Assembly: GCA_009780435.1 (NCBI GenBank)
Contig: WRAB01000018.1
Coordinates: forward strand, 1 to 42,309
Source: Oscillospiraceae bacterium
GTDB taxonomy: Bacteria; Bacillota; Clostridia; Oscillospirales; Oscillospiraceae
Reading direction: 5' to 3'
Length of the DNA: 42,309 bases
Shown: positions 17,248 through 24,546 of the stretch, one piece after another
Position numbering within the stretch: the first letter of the stretch is position 1
Layout: the number at the start of each line of letters is the position of its first letter
The notes under the pieces: generated by a model
Seen by the model: only the letters and a program-made list of their open reading frames with translations
What the model was told of the DNA's origin: nothing
Database searches by the model: none
Made by a program: the position numbers and the translations under genes

Positions 17248-17280
17248 CTTTCAGCGGGGAGGGTGAGTCCCCGCTGAAGG
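17248..17280 (-). terminator. Hairpin between the 60-residue peptide gene and nifJ
   Basis: CTTTCAGCGGGGA and TCCCCGCTGAAGG form a ~12-bp stem with a 7-nt loop starting 12 bases after the peptide stop. On the minus strand it is followed by TTTGTTG, a weak T-run, so it acts as a terminator or attenuator ahead of nifJ. Confidence 0.7.
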
Positions 17281-17291
17281 TTTGTTTTGGT

Positions 17292-17474
17292 TTACACATC
17301 TGCGAAATCTGCGAACTCGTCTTTTTTGAAGCTGGCAGCCTTGCTGCAACAGAACTCTTTGCACTGGTTGAATAGCTTCATAAGTTCCTCTTGGAAGACG
17401 ACCACAGCACAGATTGCGGCGGCGACAAGAATGACTGCGCCTGCCAGGGTAATGATTAATTTGGCACTCTTCAT
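17292..17474 (-). CDS. Small single-span membrane protein, 60 residues
   Basis: MKSAKLIITLAGAVILVAA and the next ~10 residues form one hydrophobic helix (residues ~5-28); the remaining ~30 residues are cytoplasmic or exported, charged, with three cysteines in CKEFCCSK (residues ~38-45) and an acidic end. I do not recognise a named family; similar one-helix peptides of unknown role are common in Clostridia. ATG 17474 has AGGAGG 8 bases upstream, and a plausible promoter lies ~40 bases further up, which argues for real expression. It is upstream of nifJ in the same direction, so a link to electron transfer could be imagined but is not shown. Confidence 0.7.
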   Translation of the reverse strand: MKSAKLIITLAGAVILVAAAICAVVVFQEELMKLFNQCKEFCCSKAASFKKDEFADFADV

Positions 17475-17512
17475 CTACAAAACCTCCTACTGTGAAAAAT
17501 TCGGACAAAAAC

Positions 17513-17541
17513 ATTGTACATTATTTGACAAGCAAATACAA
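17513..17541 (-). promoter_or_regulatory. Predicted promoter of the small peptide gene
   Basis: Minus strand TTGTAT (17541-17536), 17-bp spacer, TACAAT (17518-17513). The -10 is five of six and the -35 four of six to the sigma-A consensus. Confidence 0.55.
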
Positions 17542-17600
17542 GGTATATTTCTTCATTTTTGAAGGAAAGTTTTCATGAATGATAAAATTCGCGAATTGGC

Positions 17601-17629
17601 TTGTGATTTTTGACATATTGTACTATAAT
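17601..17629 (+). promoter_or_regulatory. Predicted promoter of yloU
   Basis: TTGTGA (17601-17606), 17-bp spacer, perfect TATAAT (17624-17629). A TTGACA at 17610 is too close to the -10 to be its partner. Confidence 0.65.
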
Positions 17630-17666
17630 GACCTGTAGCTTGCGTAAGACAGGAGTGATTGAAACA

Positions 17667-18020
17667 ATGGTAAATCAAAAAGCTGACCGCGGAGATATCG
17701 TGATCACCAATGAGGTGATTACCACTTTGGCGGGTGCTGCGGCCACCAACTGTTTTGGTGTCAAGGGAATGGCCAAGCGCGGTGTGTCCGATGGACTGGT
17801 TCACCTGCTCAAAAGAGAGGCCATGGGGAAAGGGGTTCTTGTAACCATTGATCCGGAGGGGGCCATCTCCATTGAACTGCACATTGTTGTGGACTATGGG
17901 GTCAATATTGCAGCCCTCACGCCCAGTATCATCAGTGAGGTGCGCTATAAAGTAGAGGGTGCCACAGGGATTTCGGTGAAGAGCGTGGACGTCTTTGTGG
18001 ACGCGGTACGAGTGGGCTAG
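17667..18020 (+). CDS. yloU: Asp23/Gls24 family protein, YloU type
   Basis: A 117-residue protein with the DUF322/Asp23 pattern: GDIVITNEVITTLAGAAATNCFGVKGM, then DYGVNIAALTPSIISEVRYKVEGATGISVKSVDVFVDAVRV. The family is soluble, found across Firmicutes; YloU itself is encoded directly before YloV in Bacillus and relatives, exactly as here. The function is not established; Asp23 and Gls24 proteins are linked to cell envelope stress. ATG 17667 follows AGGAG by 11 bases; the upstream in-frame codons overlap the promoter. The next gene starts 82 bases later in the same direction. Confidence 0.88.
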   Translation: MVNQKADRGDIVITNEVITTLAGAAATNCFGVKGMAKRGVSDGLVHLLKREAMGKGVLVTIDPEGAISIELHIVVDYGVNIAALTPSIISEVRYKVEGATGISVKSVDVFVDAVRVG

Positions 18021-18101
18021 GACGTCCTGTGCTCTATAGAAAAAAGGCAGCAGATGGGACGGTTGATGATATCGTGCCGCTCTGATGGAGGGATTGAGAA
18101 C

Positions 18102-19748
18102 GTGAGAACAAGCTTAAACGGAAGAGATTTTTGTGTTATGATTGAGGGGGCCTCTGCGGCAATTGCGGTGGAGAAGCAGATGCTCAACGATTTGAATGTG
18201 TTTCCCGTCCCCGACGGGGATACGGGGACCAACATGAACCTGACTATGGCTGCCGGGGCTGCGGAGATGAGAAAGAAGCGTCCCGATACGGTGGGGAAGG
18301 CTGCAGAGACGGCCTCCGGTGCGCTCTTGCGCGGGGCGCGGGGGAACTCCGGTGTCATTTTGTCCCTCTTGTTCCGGGGGATTTCCAAAGGGCTCAAAGA
18401 AAAGGACGAGGCCACGTCAGCGGAGTTTGCCCAGGCTATGGTAGAGGGTGTGGATGCGGCTTACAAGGCCGTAATGAAGCCCGCCGAGGGCACCATGTTG
18501 ACTGTCTCCCGGGTGGCCAGCGCTGCCGCTGTGGAGATTGCCGCCCAGGAAGAGGACGTGGAACTGACGCTGGAGCACGCCATTAAAGTGGGATATGAGG
18601 CCCTGGCCGAGACGATCAATCAGAATCCGGTGCTCCAAAAGGCCGGGGTTGTCGACTCGGGCGGCAAGGGATATATGATCATCTTGGAGGGGATGCTCCG
18701 GGCTTTGCGAGGCGAGGTGATCGAGGCGCCGGCAGAGGAGGAGAGCCGGGACAAGGCGGATTTTTCCGCCTTTGCAACCGAGGAAATCACCTTTTTGTAC
18801 TGCACCGAGTTTATTATCGAGCGGGAGAACAAAAAGGATCCTCTGGCATTACGGGGCTTTTTGGCCAACATCGGCGACAGTCTAGTGGTGGTGGATGATG
18901 TGGAGATTATCAAGGTGCATGTCCACACCGACGATCCGGGGCGGGCGTTGACGGAGGCGTTGACCTATGGCAGTCTGTTGACGATTAAAATTGAAAATAT
19001 GCGGGAACAACACAGTGAGACGACCCAGGCCCAGGCGGAGCGCGCCGAAGTCGCCGGGGGCGAAGAAAAGCCGCAAGTGGCACAGCCGGAGAAAGAATTG
19101 GGTGTGGTTGTGGTCTCCGCGGGCGAGGGTATGGCGGCGGTGTTTGCCGACCTGGGTGCTGACGGGATTATCACCGGAGGGCAGACCATGAATCCGTCCA
19201 CTGATGATATTGTCCGGGCTATTGATCAGGTGCCTGCCGAGATTGTGTATGTTTTGCCCAACAATAAGAATATTATCCTGGCGGCCCAGCAGGCCGTGCC
19301 CCTCAGTCAAAAGAAAGTGGTTATTATCCCTGCCAAAACTGTGCCCCAAGGGGTTTCCGCTCTGTTGAACATGGATCCCGATCTGGGTGAGGCGGAGAAT
19401 ACCGCGGCCATGGAGGAGGCGATTACACGGGTGAAGACGGTGCAGATCACCTACGCCTCCCGCGATTCTGACTTTGACGGACAGCCTATCCGGGCGGGGC
19501 AGTATTTGGCGCTGTTGGAGAACAAACTTTTGGGGAGTGACGATAATTTTGATCTCCTCTTGGAGCGGGTGCTCGGTGTTGTATCCGTGGATGCGCCAGA
19601 GTTTGTCACGGTTTTCTATGGAGAGGATGTGGACGAGGTGGCGGCGGAAGCGTGTGTTGCGGCCATCTCAGAGAAGTTTCCAAATGCGGAGGCTGCGGCT
19701 ATTTACGGCGGTCAGCCGGTGTATTATTATATGATTTCTTTTGAATGA
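18102..19748 (+). CDS. fakA: DhaL-domain fatty-acid kinase-like protein (YloV/FakA)
   Basis: A 548-residue protein. The N-terminal DhaL (DAK phosphatase) domain has LNVFPVPDGDTGTNMNLTM, whose aspartates bind Mg-ATP in dihydroxyacetone kinase and FakA, and GALLRGARGNSGVILSL. A central region with FLYCTEFIIE and VHVHTDDPG and a C-terminal segment (GDGI/GGQTMNPSTDDIV, LPNNKNI) complete the YloV architecture. FakA phosphorylates fatty acids bound to FakB proteins (DegV family); no FakB is in the window. GTG 18102 is chosen: GGAGGG ends 9 bases upstream and the N-terminus VRTSLNGRDFCVMIEGA matches the family, while the longer frame from 18054 does not. Followed by a terminator. Confidence 0.9.
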   Translation: MRTSLNGRDFCVMIEGASAAIAVEKQMLNDLNVFPVPDGDTGTNMNLTMAAGAAEMRKKRPDTVGKAAETASGALLRGARGNSGVILSLLFRGISKGLKEKDEATSAEFAQAMVEGVDAAYKAVMKPAEGTMLTVSRVASAAAVEIAAQEEDVELTLEHAIKVGYEALAETINQNPVLQKAGVVDSGGKGYMIILEGMLRALRGEVIEAPAEEESRDKADFSAFATEEITFLYCTEFIIERENKKDPLALRGFLANIGDSLVVVDDVEIIKVHVHTDDPGRALTEALTYGSLLTIKIENMREQHSETTQAQAERAEVAGGEEKPQVAQPEKELGVVVVSAGEGMAAVFADLGADGIITGGQTMNPSTDDIVRAIDQVPAEIVYVLPNNKNIILAAQQAVPLSQKKVVIIPAKTVPQGVSALLNMDPDLGEAENTAAMEEAITRVKTVQITYASRDSDFDGQPIRAGQYLALLENKLLGSDDNFDLLLERVLGVVSVDAPEFVTVFYGEDVDEVAAEACVAAISEKFPNAEAAAIYGGQPVYYYMISFE

Positions 19749-19772
19749 AACTGTCCGAGAACAATTACGTAA

Positions 19773-19797
19773 GGGCGCGCATTGCGCGCCCGTTTTT
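19773..19797 (+). terminator. Terminator after the FakA-like gene
   Basis: GGGCGCGC-ATT-GCGCGCCC (19773-19780 with 19784-19791) followed by GTTTTTAT. The form resembles the GGGCGCAC-AAT-GTGCGCCC repeat at 13457 and 42287, so a repeat may have been co-opted as a terminator. Confidence 0.8.
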
Positions 19798-19819
19798 ATC
19801 TCATCAGGAGGTAGCGTCC

Positions 19820-20848
19820 ATGAGACGGATTCCAGTCGAGAAGGCCATCGGAGAAATCCTCTGCCATGACATGACCGCCATCGGGGATGGCGGAAAAGAA
19901 GTGGCCTTTCGGCGGGGACATGTGATCTGCGGAGAAGATATCCCGCGGCTGTTGTCTATGGGTAAGGTCCATATTTTTGCATGGGATCCGGATGTGGATG
20001 AAGTCCATGAGGACGATGCGGGGCTCGTGGGGGCGAAGACGCTCTCCGGGGCCGGCGTCCGATTCTCCGGACCGTCGGAGGGGAAGTTTGCCCTCACGGC
20101 GGGGCGAGACGGACTGTTTACTGTGAATCGAGAGGCCCTGCGGGCGCTCAACGCTGTGCCGGATTATACGGCGGCGACCATTCCCGGGGATACGCCGGTC
20201 CGGGTGGGGGATTCGTTGGCGGGGGTGCGGATTGTGCCGCTGGTCACGCGCCGGAGCAATGTGGAGCAAGTGGAGGCGTTGGGGCATGTAAACGGCGGGA
20301 TTCTCTCGGTGCGGCCCTTTCGGTCTCTACGTGTGGGGATTGTCATTACCGGGGGCGAAGTGTATTCCGGTGCGGTTGCGGATCGGTTTGAACCGGTTTT
20401 GCGGGAAAAGACCGCCCAATTTGGCGGACAGGTGTTGGGCGTGAAGATTTGTCCCGATGATCTAGCGGAGATTAGACAAGCGGCTACGTGGTTTTTGGAT
20501 CAGGGCGCGAAACTTGTGTTTTTTACCGGCGGGATGAGTGTAGACCCGGACGATTTGACACCTATGGCCATCCGGCAGACCGGGGCCGACGTGGTGGTTC
20601 AGGGGGCGCCGCTTCAGCCGGGGAATATGCTTATGCTGGCCTATCTAAGGGATGTGGCCCTGATTGGAGTGCCAGGATCGGCGATGCATCATCGAGTCAC
20701 GGCGTTGGATGTGATCTTGCCGCGGATTTTTGCGGGGGATCGACTCACAGGGGCGGATTTTGTCCGTCGGGGCGAGGGGGGGCTTTGCCTCGGCTGCGAG
20801 ACGTGTGCCTATCCTGTCTGTTATTTTGGAAGGGTATCCTATGGTTGA
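19820..20848 (+). CDS. MoeA-like molybdopterin-binding protein with Cys-rich tail
   Basis: A 342-residue protein with a C-terminal MoCF/MogA-like domain (residues ~170-310: LRVGIVITGGEVYSGAVADRF, LVFFTGGMSVDPDDLTP, LQPGNMLMLAYLRDVALIGVPGSAMHH). The N-terminal half (VEKAIGEILCHDMTAI) resembles the shortened MoeA-like form seen in Clostridia rather than full MoeA. The last ~20 residues hold four cysteines, CLGCETCAYPVC, a possible metal or Fe-S site. The expected job is molybdenum insertion or binding of molybdopterin. ATG 19820 has AGGAGG 8 bases upstream; the longer frame reads through the terminator. It overlaps moaA by 8 bases, so the cofactor genes form one operon. Confidence 0.85.
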   Translation: MRRIPVEKAIGEILCHDMTAIGDGGKEVAFRRGHVICGEDIPRLLSMGKVHIFAWDPDVDEVHEDDAGLVGAKTLSGAGVRFSGPSEGKFALTAGRDGLFTVNREALRALNAVPDYTAATIPGDTPVRVGDSLAGVRIVPLVTRRSNVEQVEALGHVNGGILSVRPFRSLRVGIVITGGEVYSGAVADRFEPVLREKTAQFGGQVLGVKICPDDLAEIRQAATWFLDQGAKLVFFTGGMSVDPDDLTPMAIRQTGADVVVQGAPLQPGNMLMLAYLRDVALIGVPGSAMHHRVTALDVILPRIFAGDRLTGADFVRRGEGGLCLGCETCAYPVCYFGRVSYG

Positions 20849-21794
20849 TCGAATTGGTCGAGACATTCGCTATCTGCGGTTGAGTGTGACAGGGGCGTGC
20901 AATCTCCGCTGTCGCTACTGTATGCCGGCGGGGGGCGATTGTGGCGAGAACCAGAGGGATCAGCTCACGGCAGATCAGATTGAAGAGATTGTCGCTGTTG
21001 CGATCAAGTTGGGGTTGGATAAAATCCGTATTACGGGGGGAGAACCTCTGTTGCGGGAAGACATTTTGGATATTGTGGGTCGGGTGGGGCGGCTAGCGGG
21101 GCTTCGAGAACTCTGCATGACCACCAATGGCATTTTATTGGCAGAATACGCCGGGGCCTTGCGGGAAGCGGGAGTCAACCGGGTCAATGTGAGTTTGGAT
21201 ACACTGAATCCGGGGCGGTATCGGGAGATGACCGGGGGCGGTACGTTGGATCAAGCGCTTCGGGGTATTGATGCCGCTGAATCGGCGGGAATTGTGCCGG
21301 TGCGGATCAATGTGGTGTTAATGGGCGGGGTCAATGACAGGGAGATTGTGGAGTTTGTCCACTTGACCCGGGATCGGGTCATAGATGTGCGGTTTATTGA
21401 ACTCATGCCAATCGGTGAAGGTGGAGGTCGGAATGCGGCGCATTTTATTTCCGGGGATATCGTGTTGGATACTTGCCCGGAACTTATGCCGATCAATCAG
21501 AGCACAGAGGATGTGGCACAGTTTTATCAGTTGCCGGATGGCATGGGACGTGTGGGATTGATTACGCCGATCAGCAGGCCATTTTGTGGGCGCTGTAATC
21601 GGGTTCGGGTCACGGCGGATGGGAAGCTGAAGCCGTGTCTCCACGGGGGGGAGGAAATCTCTCTGGTGGGGCTATCTGGGGCGGTGTTGGAAGAGACGAT
21701 GAGAGCGGTGATTTTCGAGAAGCCGAAGGGCCACTGTCTGGGATCAGATCGCCCAGGTGAGAATCGTCGAAATATGTATCAAATAGGAGGCTAG
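20841..21794 (+). CDS. moaA: GTP 3',8-cyclase, radical SAM
   Basis: A 317-residue MoaA, the first enzyme of molybdopterin synthesis, converting GTP to 3',8-cyclo-GTP. The radical SAM cluster motif CNLRCRYC is at residues 20-27; ITGGEPLLR is the SAM-binding GGEP segment; SLDTLNPGRY follows. The second 4Fe-4S site near the end reads FCGRCNRVRVTADGKLKPCL, and the protein ends in Gly-Gly, the tail needed for the reaction in studied MoaA proteins. ATG 20841 has GGAAGGG upstream; the frame upstream lies inside the MoeA-like gene and is ignored. moaC follows after 2 bases. Confidence 0.96.
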   Translation: MVDRIGRDIRYLRLSVTGACNLRCRYCMPAGGDCGENQRDQLTADQIEEIVAVAIKLGLDKIRITGGEPLLREDILDIVGRVGRLAGLRELCMTTNGILLAEYAGALREAGVNRVNVSLDTLNPGRYREMTGGGTLDQALRGIDAAESAGIVPVRINVVLMGGVNDREIVEFVHLTRDRVIDVRFIELMPIGEGGGRNAAHFISGDIVLDTCPELMPINQSTEDVAQFYQLPDGMGRVGLITPISRPFCGRCNRVRVTADGKLKPCLHGGEEISLVGLSGAVLEETMRAVIFEKPKGHCLGSDRPGENRRNMYQIGG

Positions 21795-21796
21795 GT

Positions 21797-22384
21797 ATGG
21801 AATTGACGAATTTACATGAATCCCGGGGGGCAAAGATGGTGGATGTGGGAGGAAAAGCGCCCACGGAGCGGAGCGCCCGGGCGATGGGGCGGATCGCCAT
21901 GGGGGCGGAGACCCTCGCCATGGTGTGTGCAGGCGAGATGGACAAGGGTGACGTGTTGGCTGTGGCCCAGGTGGCGGGGATATTAGCTGCCAAAAAGACC
22001 AGTGAGATTATACCGCTTTGTCATCCGCTCCAACTGGCGGGGGTGGAGGTGAACTTCCGCTTTGAGGAATCTGAGCCTGCCGTTGTGATTGAGGTGGAGG
22101 TGCGGTGCTTTGGGGTCACCGGCGTGGAGATGGAGGCGTTGGCGGCGGTGAGCGCGGCGGCGCTGACGATCTACGATATGTGCAAGGGACAGGATTCGGA
22201 GATGGAGATCGGCGGGATTGTCCTGGTGGAGAAGACGGGGGGCAAAGACGGCGCCTATGAGCGGGGGGATGGACAGGATGTACACAGCGGCGGTTATCAC
22301 TGTGAGCGACAAGGGCGTGAGCGGCCAAAGGATAGACGAAAGCGGTTCACAGGTGGCAAATTGTCTGGCCGAAGGGGGTTATGA
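21797..22384 (+). CDS. moaC: Cyclic pyranopterin monophosphate synthase, with unusual C-terminal extension
   Basis: Residues 1-~155 are a normal MoaC: MVDVGGKAPTERSARA, KKTSEIIPLCHPLQLAGVEV, VTGVEMEALAAVSAAALTIYDMCKG and EIGGIVLVEKTGGK. It turns MoaA's product into cyclic pyranopterin. MoaC normally ends soon after KTGGK, about 160 residues. Here the frame continues to residue 195 through the first 107 bases of mogA, giving a basic tail (RQGRERPKDRRKRFTGGK) that is simply mogA read out of frame. A run of six G at 22263-22268 sits at the junction: one G fewer would fuse moaC in frame with mogA, one more would end it ~22 residues earlier. So an indel, a natural overlap, or a lost MoaC-MogA fusion are all possible. 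Confidence 0.88.
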   Translation: MELTNLHESRGAKMVDVGGKAPTERSARAMGRIAMGAETLAMVCAGEMDKGDVLAVAQVAGILAAKKTSEIIPLCHPLQLAGVEVNFRFEESEPAVVIEVEVRCFGVTGVEMEALAAVSAAALTIYDMCKGQDSEMEIGGIVLVEKTGGKDGAYERGDGQDVHSGGYHCERQGRERPKDRRKRFTGGKLSGRRGL

Positions 22385-22769
22385 CATCCGGCATCGGGCG
22401 ATAATTCCCGACGAGCGGAGTGAGATTGAAGAAGTCCTCATCCGGCTTGCGGACGAGGTGGAGATTAACCTGATTGTTACCGTCGGGGGGACGGGGTTCT
22501 CCCTGCGAGATGTGACGCCGGAGGCGACCATCGCCGTCTGTGATCGGATGGTGCCTGGAATCGCCGAGGCCATGCGAGGTGCCAGTTTGAAGATCACGCC
22601 GCGGGCCATGTTATCACGGGGGCAGGCGGGGATTCGGAAGACCAGCTTGATTGTCAATCTGCCCGGCGGGCCGAAAGCGGCGGTGGAGAATCTGCTGGCG
22701 GTTTTGCCTGTGTTGGGACATGGGATTGACATTCTGTTGGGCAGTGCCACAGAGTGTGCAAGAGAGTAG
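22278..22769 (+). CDS. mogA: MogA/MoaB-type molybdopterin adenylyltransferase
   Basis: A 163-residue protein of the MoCF fold: YTAAVITVSDKGVSGQRIDESG, LIVTVGGTGFSLRDVTPEATIAVCDRMVPGIAEAMR, MLSRGQAGIRKTSLIVNLPGGPKAAVENL. The GGTG and LPG motifs are the molybdopterin-binding loops. It adenylates molybdopterin before metal insertion. ATG 22278 has GGGGGG 9 bases upstream; an ATG at 22269 directly abuts that run. It starts inside moaC (107-base overlap) and is followed after 10 bases by the MOSC gene. Confidence 0.9.
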   Translation: MYTAAVITVSDKGVSGQRIDESGSQVANCLAEGGYDIRHRAIIPDERSEIEEVLIRLADEVEINLIVTVGGTGFSLRDVTPEATIAVCDRMVPGIAEAMRGASLKITPRAMLSRGQAGIRKTSLIVNLPGGPKAAVENLLAVLPVLGHGIDILLGSATECARE

Positions 22770-22779
22770 AGGATCGGCT

Positions 22780-23208
22780 ATGGCGCAGGTGGTTTCGGTG
22801 AATTTGAGCGAACAAAAAGGGACGCAAAAGCGTCCTGTCCCCGTAGGGATTTTGCGGGCGGATTACGGCCTCGTGGGGGACGCCCACGCCGAGGCCGGGC
22901 CTCGCCAAGTGAGCCTGTTGGCAGAGGAGAGCATTGAGACATTGGAACTCCCCGATCTTGCGCCGGGGGCCTTTGGGGAGAACATTATCACCCGGGGGAT
23001 TTGTCTCTATGATCTACCTGTGGGGACGAAACTTCGGATCGGATTGGCGTTGTGTGAGGTGACCCAGGTCGGGAAGGTGTGCCACGATATGGGGTGCGCC
23101 ATCCGGCGGGTCGCGGGGGACTGTGTGATGCCACGAGAGGGAGTCTTTGTACGGGTTTTGATCGGCGGCCCGATTCGGGCCGGAGATGCAATTTTTGTGG
23201 AAGCGTAA
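22780..23208 (+). CDS. MOSC-domain protein
   Basis: A 142-residue stand-alone MOSC domain (molybdenum cofactor sulfurase C-terminal type). Visible motifs are the basic start VVSVNLSEQKGTQKRPV, GLVGDAHAEAGPRQVSLL, GAFGENIITRG, LPVGTKLRIGLALCEVTQVGKVCH and the conserved cysteine segment C...MGCAI. Members bind Moco or act on reactive nitrogen compounds; in Clostridia they commonly end moa/mog operons, as here. AGAGGA lies 7 bases before ATG 22780. The role in this cell is inferred from position. Confidence 0.88.
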   Translation: MAQVVSVNLSEQKGTQKRPVPVGILRADYGLVGDAHAEAGPRQVSLLAEESIETLELPDLAPGAFGENIITRGICLYDLPVGTKLRIGLALCEVTQVGKVCHDMGCAIRRVAGDCVMPREGVFVRVLIGGPIRAGDAIFVEA

Positions 23209-23212
23209 GGTG

Positions 23213-23371
23213 GGAACTCTTATACCATCCCCCGCCGCAGGCGGGGAACACACAAAGAGGGCTTCAGGAACTCTTATACCATCCCCGCCGCAGGCGGGGA
23301 GCATACGGAGAGGGTTTCAGGAACTCTTATACTATTCCCCGCCGTAGGCGGGGAGCACACGGAGAGGGCTT
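23213..23371. repeat. Three tandem ~53-bp repeats, each with a GCGGGG palindrome
   Basis: Units begin at 23213, 23267 and 23320 with GGAACTCTTATAC and carry CCCCGCCGCAGGCGGGG (CCGTAGG in unit 3), then GAACACAC and AGAGGG. Unit spacing is 54 and 53 bases and units differ at a few positions. The last unit runs straight into the MscS gene and its GGAGAGGG supplies that gene's ribosome binding site. The palindrome is the family also seen at 1691, 3155 and 39052. An open frame across it (RRRRGAYGEG...) is an artefact. Confidence 0.9.
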
Positions 23372-23932
23372 ATGGAAGCGTTATATAATCTATTCGGCGT
23401 GACAAGTCATCAGGTGGCCCGGACGGTTTTGGCTGTTTTTGTTGCCCTAATTATACTGTTTATCTTGCTACGGGTAGTCAATATGCTGTTTCGGCGCACG
23501 GAACAGCGTCTTTTGGCCCGTGGGCGGGATACGGGGTTTCTCCGGTATCTGCGCTACGGAGTGAAAGGGGCGCTGTATGTCATCTGTATCGCAGGGGCGT
23601 TGCAGAACGTGCCGGGGATGGATGCGGTGCTGACCGGTATTTTGGCTGGCTCCGGCATTTTGGCCGTGGTGGTGGGACTGGCCTCCCAGCAGGCGCTGGG
23701 AAACGTGGTCAGCGGGGCGCTGTTGCTCCTGTTCCGGCCGTTCAAAGTGGGGGATACGATCCGCTACTTGGCGGTGGATATCACGGGTGTCGTGGAGGAG
23801 ATCGGCTTTCGCCATACGACGATCCGGACGGGGGAGTGTAAGTTGCTTTTGATTCCCAATAGTCTGATGAATAGCAATGTGGTGGAAAATCTCAGCGCAG
23901 AAGAGCGGGGGGAGGCGAAAGATGAGCAGTAA
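23372..23932 (+). CDS. MscS-like mechanosensitive channel, short form
   Basis: A 186-residue membrane protein. Hydrophobic segments lie at ~12-37, ~68-85 and ~88-125; the last is the pore helix and following beta-domain of MscS: AGSGILAVVVGLASQQALGNVVSGALLLLFRPFKVGDTI. A short beta-domain (GVVEEIGFRHTTIRTGECKLLLIPNS) follows and the protein stops, so the C-terminal alpha/beta vestibule of full MscS (286 residues in E. coli) is missing or greatly shortened. Role: tension-gated release valve in the cytoplasmic membrane. ATG 23372 takes its ribosome binding site from the tandem repeat. It overlaps the next gene by 11 bases. Confidence 0.88.
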   Translation: MEALYNLFGVTSHQVARTVLAVFVALIILFILLRVVNMLFRRTEQRLLARGRDTGFLRYLRYGVKGALYVICIAGALQNVPGMDAVLTGILAGSGILAVVVGLASQQALGNVVSGALLLLFRPFKVGDTIRYLAVDITGVVEEIGFRHTTIRTGECKLLLIPNSLMNSNVVENLSAEERGEAKDEQ

Positions 23933-24296
23933 GATTTTGTTGAGCCATATTTTCATCGACTGTAAAAATCCGCAGAACTTGCGAGCGTTTTATCACAGGC
24001 TTACGGGCTTGGAAAAGCGTACCATGTACGATCTGCCGGGGCTGGTTGCGAGTGAAAATCTGATGCTTTTGTTCAATACCTGTGAGGTTGACTACATCCC
24101 GCCGGTTTGGCCGGAGGAGACGGGAAAGCAACAAAAACAGATGCATCTGGATTTTGCCGTGGAGAATTTGGAATCCGCCGTGGAGGAGGCCGTCCGGCTG
24201 GGGGCTGTGAAGGCGCCGGATCAGTACGGCGGGAATCTCTGGGTCACCTTATTTGACCCGGAGGGGCATCCGTTTTGTCTGGGTGTGGAGGGCTAA
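23922..24296 (+). CDS. VOC/glyoxalase-like domain protein
   Basis: A 124-residue single-domain protein with the VOC pattern: LSHIFIDCKNPQNLRAFYHRLTGL at the start, then QMHLDFAVENLESAVEEAVRLGA and VTLFDPEGHPFCLG at the end. These give two beta-alpha-beta-beta-beta units; the family includes glyoxalases, dioxygenases and resistance proteins, and this short glyoxalase_6-like type has no assigned substrate. Potential metal ligands are H at the start, H in MHLDF and E in the last strand. ATG 23922 has GGAGG 6 bases upstream and lies inside the MscS gene, so translation is coupled. Confidence 0.8.
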   Translation: MSSKILLSHIFIDCKNPQNLRAFYHRLTGLEKRTMYDLPGLVASENLMLLFNTCEVDYIPPVWPEETGKQQKQMHLDFAVENLESAVEEAVRLGAVKAPDQYGGNLWVTLFDPEGHPFCLGVEG

Positions 24297-24546
24297 AATC
24301 GCTCCCGCCCCCGGAATAGAAAGTGCGGACTATCGGGTGATAGTCCGCCAAAAATAGGGTTGTGGGATAAAGATATGAGCTTACGAATCCCTTGTGGGAT
24401 TACAGGCATCCTCAATGCCATTGGATAAGCTGTGTTAGTATCATACAGGCGTTTTGGGGAATTGTAAATAGCGAAACATGGGAAGTTTTAACTACTTTTG
24501 TCGGGTTTTGTCGTGCGGGATGGTTTTTTTCAAAGGAGGATGAATT
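24297..24546. other. Gene-free boundary between GC-rich core and AT-rich island
   Basis: Holds two hairpins: GCGGACTATC-GGGT-GATAGTCCGC (24325-24348) and AATCCC-TTGT-GGGATT (24386-24401). Neither has a clean T-run on the plus strand. Base composition drops visibly from about 24400. The last 46 bases contain a direct-repeat copy (24501-24523) and the ribosome binding site of the next gene. I see no convincing promoter. Confidence 0.5.
24501..24523 (+). repeat. Imperfect direct repeat, copy A
   Basis: TCGGGTTTTGTCGTGCGGGA continuing TGG; it matches 26012-26035 (TCGGGGTTTTGTCGAGTGGG continuing ATGC) at 20 of about 23 positions. It lies 24 bases upstream of the GyrB-like start. A weaker version, GAGTTTTGCGGTGCG, is at 26541-26555 before the GNAT gene. 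Confidence 0.6.

Noticed and set aside
23213-23371. CRISPR-like array
   Set aside because: The three units are contiguous copies of one sequence with no unique spacers between short repeats, and no cas genes are present.
23079-23402. Arg-rich open frame over the tandem repeats before mscS
   Set aside because: It reads the MOSC gene out of frame and then the three repeat units (RRRRGAYGEG), so it is a repeat artefact.
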